Of a DNA stretch of 39,459 nt, positions 17,740 to 26,438 are shown piece after piece. Below the pieces are notes generated by a model. It did no database searches and had not been told where the DNA came from. It saw nothing but the letters and a program-made list of their open reading frames with translations. Position numbers and translations under genes: made by a program. Source of the stretch: Gammaproteobacteria bacterium (lineage in GTDB: Bacteria > Pseudomonadota > Gammaproteobacteria > Thiohalomonadales > Thiohalomonadaceae); the NCBI GenBank assembly GCA_014859545.1, contig JACUTZ010000005.1:1-39459 (forward strand). Direction: 5' to 3'. The first letter of the stretch is position 1. Every line of letters starts with the position of its first letter.

Positions 17740-18890
17740 GCCGAGTCTCCTTGCGGTTTAGGGGCCGCCGTGGCTTTGTCGCGCGTGGTGCGCAGCCGGT
17801 CCATGTCGGACTGGAAGGTCACGTAATGCGGCATCTTGTAGTGGCTGGCAAAGCCCATGGAGTCGACGCCATCGATGTGCAGGAGCACAAACTCCGGGTC
17901 CTCCGAGGGGTTGCTCGGACCGTCGCGCATGCCCTTTTGCAGGGCGCGGTCGAGGATGGCCATGGAGATCGCCTTGGTCTCGTTGTGGCCGAAGCAGGCG
18001 CCGTAGCCCAAGGTGAAGGTGGGTGGGCTGGTTTGATTTTCGGTCCCGTCTCCCTCGACACTGGCATCTTCCTGTGCTTCGTACATCGCCACCACCTCGC
18101 ACTCGGTGATCAGCACCTCGCCGATCTCCACCGGCTCGCCGCTGACCGGATGCGGCAGCATCACCGGCAGATAGCCCACTCGCAGCTCGGCGATGGTGGG
18201 ATGTACATCGCCATAGCCGCGCATATTGGAATAGGCGATGGCCAGCAGTGAGCCGGTTTCGGCTCGCGCCATGGTGGCCAGCGCTGCAGAACGCGGCACC
18301 GGAAACACCAGTGGGTCGCGGGTGATATCGAAGGCCGTGGTCGCGTTTCGTTCTAGCGGTAGCAGCAGGCCCTCGTGGCGCAGTGCATCGACCACCTTGG
18401 GGAAGCTATCGGGCAACGTAGCTTCGTCCACGCCATCGAGAAAACGGCGCGAGACGGCACGAAAGGCCTCGGGGCTTTCATCGGCCAGGTCCAGGCGCAT
18501 CAGGCGCAGGGCGTAGTCGGTGGTGGGGCCGAGCATTTGTCCGCCGGGGATATCTTTGAAGGCGCTGGAGATGCGTCGGATCAGGCGCATTGGGCCGGTT
18601 TCCTGCAGCGGCAGGTCGAGCAGGCGCGGCTTGGTGGAGCGGTAGGCGCGCAGGGCAAAGGCCGCCTCCAACGTATCCCCCTGCATCTGTTTGATCGCCA
18701 ACGCCGCCAGACGCGGGTGGTAGAGCCCACCCTCGGAGACCACCCGCGAGGTCAGCAGACGCAGCTGTTGTTCGATGGCGTCAAGACTCAGCGGGGTGCC
18801 GGCCTCGCCCTCGGCACAGCGCAGTGACTCCAGGGCGGCCTCGGTGCCGGCGATGGCACGACCCCCACCCTTGATGGCAACGTATCCCAT
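17736..18890 (-). CDS. phnI: C-P lyase core subunit PhnI (nucleosidase-like)
   Basis: The 384-residue protein starts MGYVAIKGGGRAI, the conserved PhnI N-terminus. Together with PhnG, H and L it swaps the adenine of ATP for a phosphonate to form ribosyl phosphonate triphosphate. The family block TLGYGACFGHNETKAISMAILD lies around residues 295-315, and the late region HIDGVDSMGFASHYKMPHYVTF is conserved too. Its start overlaps the phnH stop (TGATG). The C-terminus is Lys/Ala-rich and probably flexible. Confidence 0.95.
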   Translation of the reverse strand: MGYVAIKGGGRAIAGTEAALESLRCAEGEAGTPLSLDAIEQQLRLLTSRVVSEGGLYHPRLAALAIKQMQGDTLEAAFALRAYRSTKPRLLDLPLQETGPMRLIRRISSAFKDIPGGQMLGPTTDYALRLMRLDLADESPEAFRAVSRRFLDGVDEATLPDSFPKVVDALRHEGLLLPLERNATTAFDITRDPLVFPVPRSAALATMARAETGSLLAIAYSNMRGYGDVHPTIAELRVGYLPVMLPHPVSGEPVEIGEVLITECEVVAMYEAQEDASVEGDGTENQTSPPTFTLGYGACFGHNETKAISMAILDRALQKGMRDGPSNPSEDPEFVLLHIDGVDSMGFASHYKMPHYVTFQSDMDRLRTTRDKATAAPKPQGDSA

Positions 18891-19477
18891 CAGCGTGCTC
18901 CTTTGGTATATCGCAGTGTGGTGGTGCGAGGCAGCGCGATGACTGCCTCTTCACTCACCAGGATCATGTCCACGCCCAGGGGAAAGTGGGCGTTCCAGGC
19001 CTCGCGTCGAATCCACCAGTCCGGATCCACCCCGCTTACCTGCAAGTGGTGGCGATCACGGATGCCGGGGCCGCTGAGGGTGAGACTGCTACCCTGCGCC
19101 AGGCTAGCAACCTGCAGCACGATGGTGGCGCCCTGTTCAGGGTTCTCAAGCGTGCCCAGGCGGGGCTCGGCCTCCAGCGGGCGGGTGCCCTGGCATAGCA
19201 GGTAGTCGGCTGCATCGCTGGCGCTGCGCGTCACCCCCAGGCGCTGCAAGTCGTCTTGGTTGAGTTGTTGCTGCGGATCGGCCAGACGGCAGCCTCCGTC
19301 CACCAGGGTGGCCAGCAGCAGCAGGGTGGTGTCCTCTCCCACTTCGGCCAGTGGCAGCGTCCGGCCCGGGTAGGCAAAGGCCTGCATCAGTTGACGAAAG
19401 GCTTTTTGCTGGCGGGCCGCCTGCCAGATCGATGGCGACGTTTTGGGATTTGCATGCATGGCTATGGACTCATTCAT
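18890..19477 (-). CDS. phnH: C-P lyase core subunit PhnH
   Basis: The 195-residue product matches the E. coli length (194). It contains FRQLMQAFAYPGRTLPL near residue 38 and the C-terminal block GVDPDWWIRREAWNAHFPLGVDMILVS, both recognisable PhnH features. The start is set at 19477 (MNESIAMHAN), overlapping the phnG end by 8 bases; the ORF extends further upstream only through phnG in another frame. PhnH dimerises in the PhnGHIJ complex and needs no cofactor. Confidence 0.92.
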   Translation of the reverse strand: MNESIAMHANPKTSPSIWQAARQQKAFRQLMQAFAYPGRTLPLAEVGEDTTLLLLATLVDGGCRLADPQQQLNQDDLQRLGVTRSASDAADYLLCQGTRPLEAEPRLGTLENPEQGATIVLQVASLAQGSSLTLSGPGIRDRHHLQVSGVDPDWWIRREAWNAHFPLGVDMILVSEEAVIALPRTTTLRYTKGAR

Positions 19478-19949
19478 CGTCGTCTTCTCCGGCGCTGCCG
19501 AGCAGGGAAAAGTCCACCCGTGTGGCGGCCAGCAGGGCCTGGCGCTGGCGTGTCTGCTCGGCCACCACGGCAGCTCCCTCGGCCAGTAGTTGGGCGGCCT
19601 GGTCATGTCCAGGCAGGCGCGCGGCCAGTACCCCATCGAGGATCGCCAGTGCGCGGGCCAGGCCGGCTCGGTCATCCATCAGGGTAGCGGCGCCCTCTAC
19701 CGTCTGCCCGTCTTCGGTGTGCAGGCGCACATGAGCCTGGGCCAAGGGCAGCTCGCCCAGGTAGTAGGTATCGCCCAGGGCGCTATCGCACAGCGGCAGC
19801 AGGCCCAGACCCGATTGTGGCAGGGTCAGGTCTTCCGCCGCGTAGCGTTCGGCAAGACCTTCTGCCAGAACCTTGAGCGGACGGGCCGACAGGGCCGACC
19901 ACAACCGTAGCCATTGTCCGCGGGCGGGGATCTCATAAGCGTGGTTCAT
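19470..19949 (-). CDS. phnG: C-P lyase core subunit PhnG
   Basis: The 159-residue protein shows the PhnG features RGQWLRLWSALS near the N-terminus and FYLGEL-like DTYYLGELPLAQAHVRL in the middle. The end is acidic (GEDDDE). An AAGGA lies about 7 bases before its ATG. It opens the tightly overlapping lyase block, 26 bases after phnE, and forms the PhnG2H2I2J2 core with phnH, phnI and phnJ. Confidence 0.92.
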   Translation of the reverse strand: MNHAYEIPARGQWLRLWSALSARPLKVLAEGLAERYAAEDLTLPQSGLGLLPLCDSALGDTYYLGELPLAQAHVRLHTEDGQTVEGAATLMDDRAGLARALAILDGVLAARLPGHDQAAQLLAEGAAVVAEQTRQRQALLAATRVDFSLLGSAGEDDDE

Positions 19950-19975
19950 ACGTTGTCCTTGGAGGTAATAATCGT

Positions 19976-21001
19976 TCAGATCAGTCGGGCGCGGATGCGT
20001 GCCTGCACCTGGTCGAGAATGAACACGAACAGGAAGATGGCGATCAGTATGGTCATGACATGGCCGTACTGGAACATATCGAAACGTCCCTTGAGCTCCT
20101 GGCCGATACCACCGGCGCCCACCAGGCCGATCACCGTGGCCATGCGCAGGTTACGATCCAGAATGTAGGTGGTGTAGGCAATGTATTGCGGGATAACCTG
20201 TGGCAGCACGCCATACCAGAGGGTCTTGATCTTGCCGGCGCCGATCGCTTCCAGGGCCTCCTGGGGTTTCTTGTCGGCGTTTTCGATATCCTCGGCGTAG
20301 AACTTGCCCAGAAAGCCGGCCGCATGCAGGCCCAGCGCTAGTACCCCGGCGATGGGGCCAAAACCATAGGCCAGTACCAGAAACAGCGCCACGATCAACT
20401 CCGGGGCCGAACGCAGCAGGCTGATGATGCCACGCGCGGCGGTGTAGATGTAGCGGTTGGGGCTGTAGTTGCGCGCCGCGAAATAGGCCAGCGGGATCGA
20501 TAGAAACACCGAGAGGATGGTGCCCCACAGGGCGATCTCCAGCGTCTCGATCATCTTGACGAACACCGTCCAGAGATAGCCCACGGGCTTAATCAGCACC
20601 TCTATGGTATCGGTGGTGGCCTCCAGTTGTAGGGTCTCCAGGTTCATCCTTTGTTCGACGCGCTGCTGTACCTCGATGCGTGAGAACAACGGCAGCTTGT
20701 CGCGATCCAGATCCGGCAGGCGGCTTATCTCGTCGCTTTCGCTGATCATCGGCGGCCACATGGCCTCGCCAACCCGTGACAGACCGCGCACCACCTGGGA
20801 ATCATCGGCAATACCGAGCAGATTGCCGACCGCCTCGGTGGTCATCACCAGCATGCGATCCATCTCGGTGCGCTGACCGGTCACCAGCAGCAGCACGACG
20901 ATGGCGAACAACACCAACAGATGCTTGTAATTGTAGGGGGTATTGAGCTGCCAGTGCAGTGCAGTGCCCTGCGGAGGCACGGGGATAGGACGTGAATTCA
21001 T
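19976..21001 (-). CDS. phnE: Phosphonate ABC transporter permease PhnE, long form
   Basis: The 341-residue permease has one early membrane helix (about 28-43), then roughly 85 hydrophilic residues predicted to be periplasmic. The typical binding-protein-dependent permease domain follows, with the EAA-type loop QEALEAIGAGKIKTLWYGVLPQ near residue 240. It is longer than E. coli PhnE (about 260-276). GAGGAAC precedes the ATG. Together with PhnC and PhnD it imports phosphonates across the inner membrane. Confidence 0.93.
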   Translation of the reverse strand: MNSRPIPVPPQGTALHWQLNTPYNYKHLLVLFAIVVLLLVTGQRTEMDRMLVMTTEAVGNLLGIADDSQVVRGLSRVGEAMWPPMISESDEISRLPDLDRDKLPLFSRIEVQQRVEQRMNLETLQLEATTDTIEVLIKPVGYLWTVFVKMIETLEIALWGTILSVFLSIPLAYFAARNYSPNRYIYTAARGIISLLRSAPELIVALFLVLAYGFGPIAGVLALGLHAAGFLGKFYAEDIENADKKPQEALEAIGAGKIKTLWYGVLPQVIPQYIAYTTYILDRNLRMATVIGLVGAGGIGQELKGRFDMFQYGHVMTILIAIFLFVFILDQVQARIRARLI

Positions 21002-21013
21002 GATCGTTCCTCT

Positions 21014-21805
21014 TTATGCGACTGAGCGCTGTACCGGCTCGTTCTGCTCGGCATCGTCGGCACTATCATCCCAGTGAGCGCCCTCGTAGAGCGACCTGAC
21101 ACAGTCATCGGTGAATTCTGCGGGGCTGCCATCGAATACCACACGTCCGTTGCGCATGCCAACGATGCGATCACCGAATTCACGCGCCAGATCGATCTGG
21201 TGCAAACTGCACAATACGGTGGCACCCTGTTCGCGGGCCGCATCGCGGATCAAACCCAGGATGTCACGCGAGATCTTCGGATCCAGGCTGGCCACTGGCT
21301 CATCGGCCAGTACCACTTCCGGGTCCATCATGAAGGCACGGGCGATCCCCACACGCTGCTGCTGGCCGCCGGACAGATCACCAGCACGGCGCTTCAGATG
21401 GGTGGGGGTGAGGCCGACCCGATCGAGCAACTGGCAGGCCTTGTGACGCTGCTCCGGTTTGAACCAGCCGGACAGTGCTCGCACCGTGGAAACCGAGGGC
21501 AACACCCCGGCCAGCACATTGGCTGCCACGCTCATGCGATTGGTAAGATTAAAGTGCTGGTGGATCATCGCCACCCGCTGGCGCAGCTGACGTTCGCTGC
21601 CGAGGTTGAACTCAATGTCATCGATCAATACCCGTCCGCCACTGGGGCGCATCAGGCCGTTGACCGCTCGCAGCAACGTGGACTTGCCCGCACCGGAGGG
21701 GCCGAGTACCACGCAGAATTGGCCGCGTGGGATCTCGAGTGAGACGTTACACAGCGCCTGGGTGCCGTCGGGCCATACCTTGTGAATGGCATCAAACTGG
21801 ATCAT
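21014..21805 (-). CDS. phnC: Phosphonate ABC transporter ATP-binding protein
   Basis: The 263-residue ATPase has Walker [10 protein letters not shown] at 35-43, signature LSGGQQQR and Walker [22 protein letters not shown] at 21805 is chosen because AGGAG lies 8 bases before it; an ATG 27 bases upstream has no such site. The start of phnE follows after 12 bases. It energises uptake through PhnE for substrates captured by PhnD. Confidence 0.94.
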   Translation of the reverse strand: MIQFDAIHKVWPDGTQALCNVSLEIPRGQFCVVLGPSGAGKSTLLRAVNGLMRPSGGRVLIDDIEFNLGSERQLRQRVAMIHQHFNLTNRMSVAANVLAGVLPSVSTVRALSGWFKPEQRHKACQLLDRVGLTPTHLKRRAGDLSGGQQQRVGIARAFMMDPEVVLADEPVASLDPKISRDILGLIRDAAREQGATVLCSLHQIDLAREFGDRIVGMRNGRVVFDGSPAEFTDDCVRSLYEGAHWDDSADDAEQNEPVQRSVA

Positions 21806-21884
21806 GGTATTTGCTCCTGTCAATTGAGACATGGGTTGAACTACCCCGTGAGCGATGAATGGCTACGGAGCGGTTCGAGGGGGA

Positions 21885-22826
21885 CTAGCGTCGGCTGGCT
21901 TTGCGCATGATGTCCTCTTTCACTTGGTCGGTGACCAGACTGAACATCTTGCCGGCGTTGGTCATGTCCTGCTCACTGACCTCGGCGGTATAACCGTCTA
22001 CGCGACCACCACCATAACCACGGATCTGATCCCTGGTGATACCGGGCAGCTGGTGGACATTGTTGAAGGCATTGCGCAGCTTGGTTTTTACTAGGCCATC
22101 GACCTGGGGATGCACCGCCAGCGGTGGATAGGGGATGGGGCTGCTCTTGGCGATGACTGTGATCTGGCTGGGGTCGATGGCCTTGCTGTTGACGGCCTTT
22201 TCATAGGAGTCGAAGGAGGCACCACCGGCATCCACCAAGCCCTCGGCCAGCGCCTTCAATACGTTGGCATGGCTACCGGTCATATTGATGCCAGCCAGAT
22301 CACGCGCGGGTTGCACACCCTGTTCCATCATCATCGCCACCGGTACCGCGAAGCTGGAAGTGGAGTTCACATCACCCAGCGCGACCCGCTTGCCCTTGAG
22401 GTCTGAGGTGTTGTTGATGCCACTGTCGGCACGGGCGAACATGCCGGAATAGTAGACCGAACCACCCTTGCGCACGGCCAGGGCCAATAACTCGGCACAA
22501 CCGCGCTCGCGTGCCTGAAGGTAGGACAGTGGGCCATACCAAGCGATATCGGCAGCACCAGTGCACATGGCCTCCACCACCGAGCCATAACTCTGGCCCA
22601 CCTTGATGTCGAAGTGCAGGCCGGTGGACTGCCCGATGGCCGAGAAGATCGGCTCAAAATCTTTCTTGGTGCCATCCTCTGTACCGCCATCGGCGGGTAC
22701 CAGGATCACGCGCAGCGGCTGGCTGGCCGAACCATCGTTCTGGCTGGCCAGGGCCGCCAACGGCATGGCCAGTAGTGCCAGCCCTGCGGCCAGCAATTTG
22801 CGACGAAGAGGTTGTTTACGATACAT
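21885..22826 (-). CDS. phnD: Phosphonate ABC transporter periplasmic substrate-binding protein
   Basis: The 313-residue protein has a clear Sec signal peptide with a basic start (MYRKQPLRRK), a hydrophobic core and an AxA-type cleavage site near residue 27. Conserved PhnD blocks include VEAMCTGAADIAWYGPLSYLQA and GDVNSTSSFAVP. The start at 22826 follows AGGAG with a 7-base gap. It captures phosphonates in the periplasm for PhnE and PhnC. The 79 bases to phnC hold no clear promoter. Confidence 0.95.
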   Translation of the reverse strand: MYRKQPLRRKLLAAGLALLAMPLAALASQNDGSASQPLRVILVPADGGTEDGTKKDFEPIFSAIGQSTGLHFDIKVGQSYGSVVEAMCTGAADIAWYGPLSYLQARERGCAELLALAVRKGGSVYYSGMFARADSGINNTSDLKGKRVALGDVNSTSSFAVPVAMMMEQGVQPARDLAGINMTGSHANVLKALAEGLVDAGGASFDSYEKAVNSKAIDPSQITVIAKSSPIPYPPLAVHPQVDGLVKTKLRNAFNNVHQLPGITRDQIRGYGGGRVDGYTAEVSEQDMTNAGKMFSLVTDQVKEDIMRKASRR

Positions 22827-22875
22827 TGCTTGAGCTCCTGTAAGTGTGATGACGAAAAGTGTGGTTTGCGAGACC

Positions 22876-23604
22876 TTAAGGGTTAATGCGCAGTTGGATC
22901 CGGTCGGCGCGGAACCGGGTGATGGCGTACTCGACCGGGGTACCATCCCGATCGTTCACGTTCACGCTCTTTACCCGCAGCACCGGACGGTTCTGTGGCA
23001 TGCCCAGCAACTTGGCGTCCTCACCTTGCGGGAGCACCGCTGTTACCAGGCTTTCACTGCGTCGCAGCGTGCAGCCATAGCCCTCACGCAGTAGGGTATG
23101 CAATGAAGCATCAACAAAGCGCTCGGACAGATCCGGGAATTTTTTTGTAGACACAAAGTGCGAAATCAGGCACATGGGCCGCTGTTCCACCAGGCGTAGC
23201 GTTTCAATCCAGTGCACCATCTCACCTTCCATGATGTCCAGCCGCTGAGCCACCCCGCGGATGGCCGGGAGGGCCTGCTTGCGCAGAATTCGGTTCTCGC
23301 TCATAAAGCCCAACGCACTGATGTTCTCGGTGAAGCGGGTGGCCTGATCAATCCGATAGTCCAGCTGGGTATCAAGGACGAACACCCCCAGCCCATGTCG
23401 GCGTTCCAGCAGCCCCACGTCCACCAACTCATCCACCGCACGGCGCAGGGTGTGGCGATTGACACAAAAACGCTGCGCTAGCTCAGCCTCGGCCGGCAGG
23501 CGACTGCCGGGGGCGTACTGGCTCAGCACAAGATTTTCAAGCTGACGAGCGATCTGCACGTACAGCGCCAGGCCAGAGTCACGATCAACAACGTAAAGGT
23601 TCAT
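22876..23604 (-). CDS. phnF: GntR/HutC-family transcriptional regulator PhnF
   Basis: The 242-residue regulator has an N-terminal winged helix (residues about 12-75, including GSRLPAEAELAQRFCVNRHTLRRAVDEL) and a C-terminal UTRA ligand domain. It is the first gene of the phn operon, 49 bases before phnD, so it would regulate its own operon. No clear ribosome-binding site is seen before the ATG at 23604. A GTCTAGAT site just upstream resembles the HutC-type operator. The ligand is unknown. Confidence 0.93.
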   Translation of the reverse strand: MNLYVVDRDSGLALYVQIARQLENLVLSQYAPGSRLPAEAELAQRFCVNRHTLRRAVDELVDVGLLERRHGLGVFVLDTQLDYRIDQATRFTENISALGFMSENRILRKQALPAIRGVAQRLDIMEGEMVHWIETLRLVEQRPMCLISHFVSTKKFPDLSERFVDASLHTLLREGYGCTLRRSESLVTAVLPQGEDAKLLGMPQNRPVLRVKSVNVNDRDGTPVEYAITRFRADRIQLRINP

Positions 23605-23612
23605 GTGTAGTC

Positions 23613-23620
23613 ATCTAGAC
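23613..23620 (-). promoter_or_regulatory. Probable PhnF operator
   Basis: GTCTAGAT, 9-16 bases before the phnF ATG, matches the HutC-subfamily consensus GTmTAkAC at 7 of 8 positions. It lies downstream of the predicted transcription start, where a repressor would block elongation or initiation. Confidence 0.5.
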
Positions 23621-23637
23621 AAGTGTCGATGACGGGA

Positions 23638-23682
23638 AGAATAGTGCCCGATTGTGACGATGCAGTGACAGTTTGATGACAA
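23638..23682 (-). promoter_or_regulatory. Triple Pho box and -10 element of the phn operon
   Basis: On the minus strand TTGTCAT, CTGTCAC and TCGTCAC (23682-23676, 23671-23665, 23660-23654) repeat with exact 11-base periodicity, as in PhoB-binding Pho boxes (CTGTCAT repeats). Ten bases on is a -10-like TATTCT (23643-23638). PhoB bound here would replace a -35 contact and switch the operon on under phosphate limitation. The predicted start lies about 27 bases before phnF. Confidence 0.8.
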
Positions 23683-24376
23683 TTACGGAGGGCAGAACAA
23701 CTATTCCGTAAAAAGCAGAGCTTTCAGGTCGGTGCATTCGGCGGGACGAAATTACTCTTCCTCATCTCCGATCATAGAAAAGTGAACAGGCGAGTGAAGT
23801 GATGGCCTGCTGGTACCGTTAGACGGCCGAGGTTCGCGACAAATGGACAAGAGCATGGATGAGGGAAACGATCATGGATGGTCGGTAGCATATGGGCACC
23901 GATGTGGTGCAAACACACCATTAAATACCTCTGTGCCTGGGCGATATGTTCCAGTCACCGCCAACCGACTACGTCCTGTAGTCGTCTGCGGTAAGATTGT
24001 CTTTGTGGACAGTAAGCCGTTATCTCCGCGGCATGAATACTCCCAAGAGGGGGGGAGCTGTTACCAATAATATTGACATTCGGCCGCACCTGGGCCATCA
24101 CTGCTGTGTTAGGTTTCTTGGCAAGGGCGCAGCCATTACCTGCGAAACGCGCCTTGCATTGATGGTCCAGCCACACCCTCGGTGTTGACAGTATTATTTT
24201 GACCTGCCTCCTTAGCCATCTTGCTGTGCCAAGTTCTGTTGATCACTGATCTCGCGGGTAGTCATAAACCCTGGGCACATTTTCGCGATTGGGTTCATGC
24301 CTAGGCGTGTAGAATGGACGGTGTTGCTTATCCCTTGTTTCCCTCGCTCTCACTATTGAAGAGTGGCTTGACCGAC
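23683..24376. other. Long intergenic region without a recognisable gene
   Basis: Nearly 700 bases separate the phn promoter from the glycerate kinase gene. The only structure I can support is a 77-base direct repeat (23927-24003) shared with the cmoA/cmoB gap. A short frame at 23843-24070 merely runs through that repeat. The bases from about 24060 to 24300 look like neither a known IS end nor a gene. A TAGAAT at 24310-24315 could be the -10 of the downstream gene. Confidence 0.6.
23927..24003 (+). repeat. Dispersed direct repeat, copy A
   Basis: From ACCTCTGTGCCTGGGCGAT onward this stretch aligns with 37402-37480, with about seven mismatches and one gap over the first 68 bases. It ends GTCTGCGGTAAGATTGTCTTT, which resembles the terminus of the CGCAGAG-armed elements. 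No coding potential is apparent. Confidence 0.85.
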
Positions 24377-24388
24377 ATGTGCCTATCG

Positions 24389-25594
24389 ATGACGCCAATC
24401 TTTACTCACCGCAGACAGTTACTGGAGATCTACCAGGCCGCACTTCATGCCGTGGCCGGTGATCGTGCGGTGACCGCTTGGCTGCAACAGCATCCATTGG
24501 ATGGAGAATGGGCGGTGTTGGCCATCGGCAAGGCGGCGGGGGCGATGCTGCAGGGGGCGCGTGAGGGTTTGGGTGCGCGTTTGCGTGAGGTGTTGGTGAT
24601 CACCAAGGCCGATCACGGTGGCCAGGCGCGGCCCGGTGAGCGGTGGCTGGAAGGGGGGCATCCAGTCCCGGATGAGCGTAGCCTGCTGGCCGGATCGTCC
24701 CTGCTGGAATTTCTGCAAGGCCTGCCGGTGGGCCGTCCCCTGCTGGTGTTGCTCTCCGGTGGGGCCTCGGCGCTGGTGGAAGTCTTGCCCGAGGGGATGA
24801 CACTGGAGCAATTGGCCGAGGTGAATGCTTATCTGTTGGGGAGCGGCCTGGATATCGATGTTATCAACCGGGTGCGCAAGCGGCTGTCGTTGATTAAGGG
24901 TGGACGGCTGTTGCCTCATTTACGCGGCAGGCGCTGTGTGCAGTTGTTGATCGCCGATGTGCCCGGTGATGATCCGGCGGTGATCGGTTCGGGGCCGCTA
25001 ATCCCTTCCTTTGAGCAAGAGCTGCCGGTGTTACCTGAGTGGATCGCGCGGCTATGCCAGCCGCCTGCGCCCGTCGTTGAGACGCATTGTGAAAGCCATA
25101 TTGTGACCAACAACCGAATGGCCTGTGAGGCGGCGGTGGAACGGGCGAGGGCGATGGGTTTGCCGGTGGTGTGGCACGATGCCCTGTTCCAGGGCAAGGC
25201 GGAACAGGTGGCGCAGGACTGCTGTGCCGAACTATTGGCCGGGCCGCCCGGGCTGCATGTATGGGGTGGGGAGAGTACCGTGGTATTGCCTGCCGAGCCG
25301 GGGTGCGGTGGGCGCAATCAGCAGCTGGCCTTGTGGGCTGCGAAATCTCTTGCCGGACAGGAGAATGTCTTGCTGCTGGCGGCAGCGACCGATGGCAGTG
25401 ACGGGCCGACTTGTGATGCCGGTGGTCTGATGGACGGACAGACCCTTGCCCGTGGCGAGGCGGAGGGGGTTTCTGCCGAGCTGGCTTTGGCTCGTGCCAA
25501 TGCCGGGGCTTTTCTGGCGGCCAGTGGCGATCTGATCAGCACCGGTCCGACCGGGACCAATGTGATGGACTTGTTACTGGGCTGGAAGTGGTAA
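24389..25594 (+). CDS. Glycerate 2-kinase, MOFRL family
   Basis: The 401-residue product has the N-terminal DUF4147 half (VLAIGKAAGAMLQGA, then LLVLLSGGASALVE) and the C-terminal MOFRL half with AATDGSDGPTCDAGG and STGPTGTNVMDLLLG. This GckA/TtuD type phosphorylates D-glycerate to 2-phosphoglycerate, linking glyoxylate or tartronate metabolism to glycolysis. No good ribosome-binding site marks the start. MTPIFTHRRQ at 24389 is chosen to fit the family; ATGs at 24377 and 24314 are possible. A ferritin-like gene follows 10 bases after the stop, probably in one operon. Confidence 0.88.
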   Translation: MTPIFTHRRQLLEIYQAALHAVAGDRAVTAWLQQHPLDGEWAVLAIGKAAGAMLQGAREGLGARLREVLVITKADHGGQARPGERWLEGGHPVPDERSLLAGSSLLEFLQGLPVGRPLLVLLSGGASALVEVLPEGMTLEQLAEVNAYLLGSGLDIDVINRVRKRLSLIKGGRLLPHLRGRRCVQLLIADVPGDDPAVIGSGPLIPSFEQELPVLPEWIARLCQPPAPVVETHCESHIVTNNRMACEAAVERARAMGLPVVWHDALFQGKAEQVAQDCCAELLAGPPGLHVWGGESTVVLPAEPGCGGRNQQLALWAAKSLAGQENVLLLAAATDGSDGPTCDAGGLMDGQTLARGEAEGVSAELALARANAGAFLAASGDLISTGPTGTNVMDLLLGWKW

Positions 25595-25604
25595 GATTCC
25601 CCGA

Positions 25605-26408
25605 ATGAATACTCTTAATCTGTTTGAACTGGCCCATCAGGCATTGATGTGTCCGGATGCGGATCAGAAGGTCGCGCTGACCCATGCCCTGCGTGCGGCC
25701 TGGTTGGCCGGCGAGCTCGCTGTCGAGGATGCGGGTGCAGTACAGGCCATTGCCGATCCTGGTCGTCCGGCCAGGCCTGAGCTGGTGCAGCCGCGCGATC
25801 TGCCCAGGCGCAAGCCCAGCACGGTGGAAGGCCGGGCGGTCTTGTTTCATGCCCTCTGTCATATCGAGTTCAACGCCATCAATCTGGCCCTGGATGCGGT
25901 GTATCGTTTTCGGGGCATGCCCTCGTCATTTTATCTCGACTGGTTACAGGTGGCCGATGAGGAGGCTAGCCACTTTGTGATGCTGCGTGAGCATCTGCGC
26001 GGCCTGGGCCAGGATTATGGGGATTATCCAGCCCACAATGGCCTGTGGGAGATGGCACAAAAAACTGCCCATGACGTGCTGGTACGGATGGCCCTGGTAC
26101 CACGCTGTCTGGAAGCGCGCGGCCTGGATGTCAGTCCCGGGATCAAGGCAAAGCTGTTGACGGTGGGGGATACGGCCGGGGCGGCCTGTCTGGATATCAT
26201 CCTGCGTGATGAGATCGGCCATGTGGCGATCGGTAATCGCTGGTATCTGTCGCGGTGTGCCGAACGCGGCCTGGAACCGATGAGCCGTTACCAGCAACTA
26301 TTGGATGAATACATGGATGGACCGCTGCGCCCGCCGTTCCATATTGAGGCCAGGCGCGAGGCCGGTTTCAGCGAGGATGAACTGGCTTATCTGGAAGGGG
26401 TGGGCTAA
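25605..26408 (+). CDS. DUF455 ferritin-like protein
   Basis: The 267-residue protein belongs to the DUF455 (COG2833) ferritin-like group. Likely diiron ligands sit in HALCHIEFNAI (about residues 82-92), ADEEASHF (about 122-129) and ILRDEIGHVAIG (about 201-212), an E/ExxH plus E/ExxH pattern. It is cytoplasmic by lack of a signal. It starts 10 bases after the glycerate kinase, so the pair is likely cotranscribed. The family has no established reaction; an oxidase or hydroxylase role is an inference from the ligands. Confidence 0.82.
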   Translation: MNTLNLFELAHQALMCPDADQKVALTHALRAAWLAGELAVEDAGAVQAIADPGRPARPELVQPRDLPRRKPSTVEGRAVLFHALCHIEFNAINLALDAVYRFRGMPSSFYLDWLQVADEEASHFVMLREHLRGLGQDYGDYPAHNGLWEMAQKTAHDVLVRMALVPRCLEARGLDVSPGIKAKLLTVGDTAGAACLDIILRDEIGHVAIGNRWYLSRCAERGLEPMSRYQQLLDEYMDGPLRPPFHIEARREAGFSEDELAYLEGVG

Positions 26409-26414
26409 GAGCTG

Positions 26415-26438
26415 GTCGCCTGGGATTCAGGCGACTTT
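26415..26438 (+). terminator. Weak intrinsic terminator candidate
   Basis: An 8-bp stem GTCGCCTG/CAGGCGAC with a 5-base loop is followed by only TTT, just after the DUF455 stop. It overlaps the end of the convergent small gene and could serve the plus strand. Confidence 0.4.

Noticed and set aside
23843-24070. A 75-codon frame in the phnF-glycerate kinase gap, related to a 60-codon frame at 37331-37513
   Set aside because: The similarity is due to the shared nucleotide repeat; frames differ around gaps and neither has a ribosome-binding site, so they are not treated as genes.
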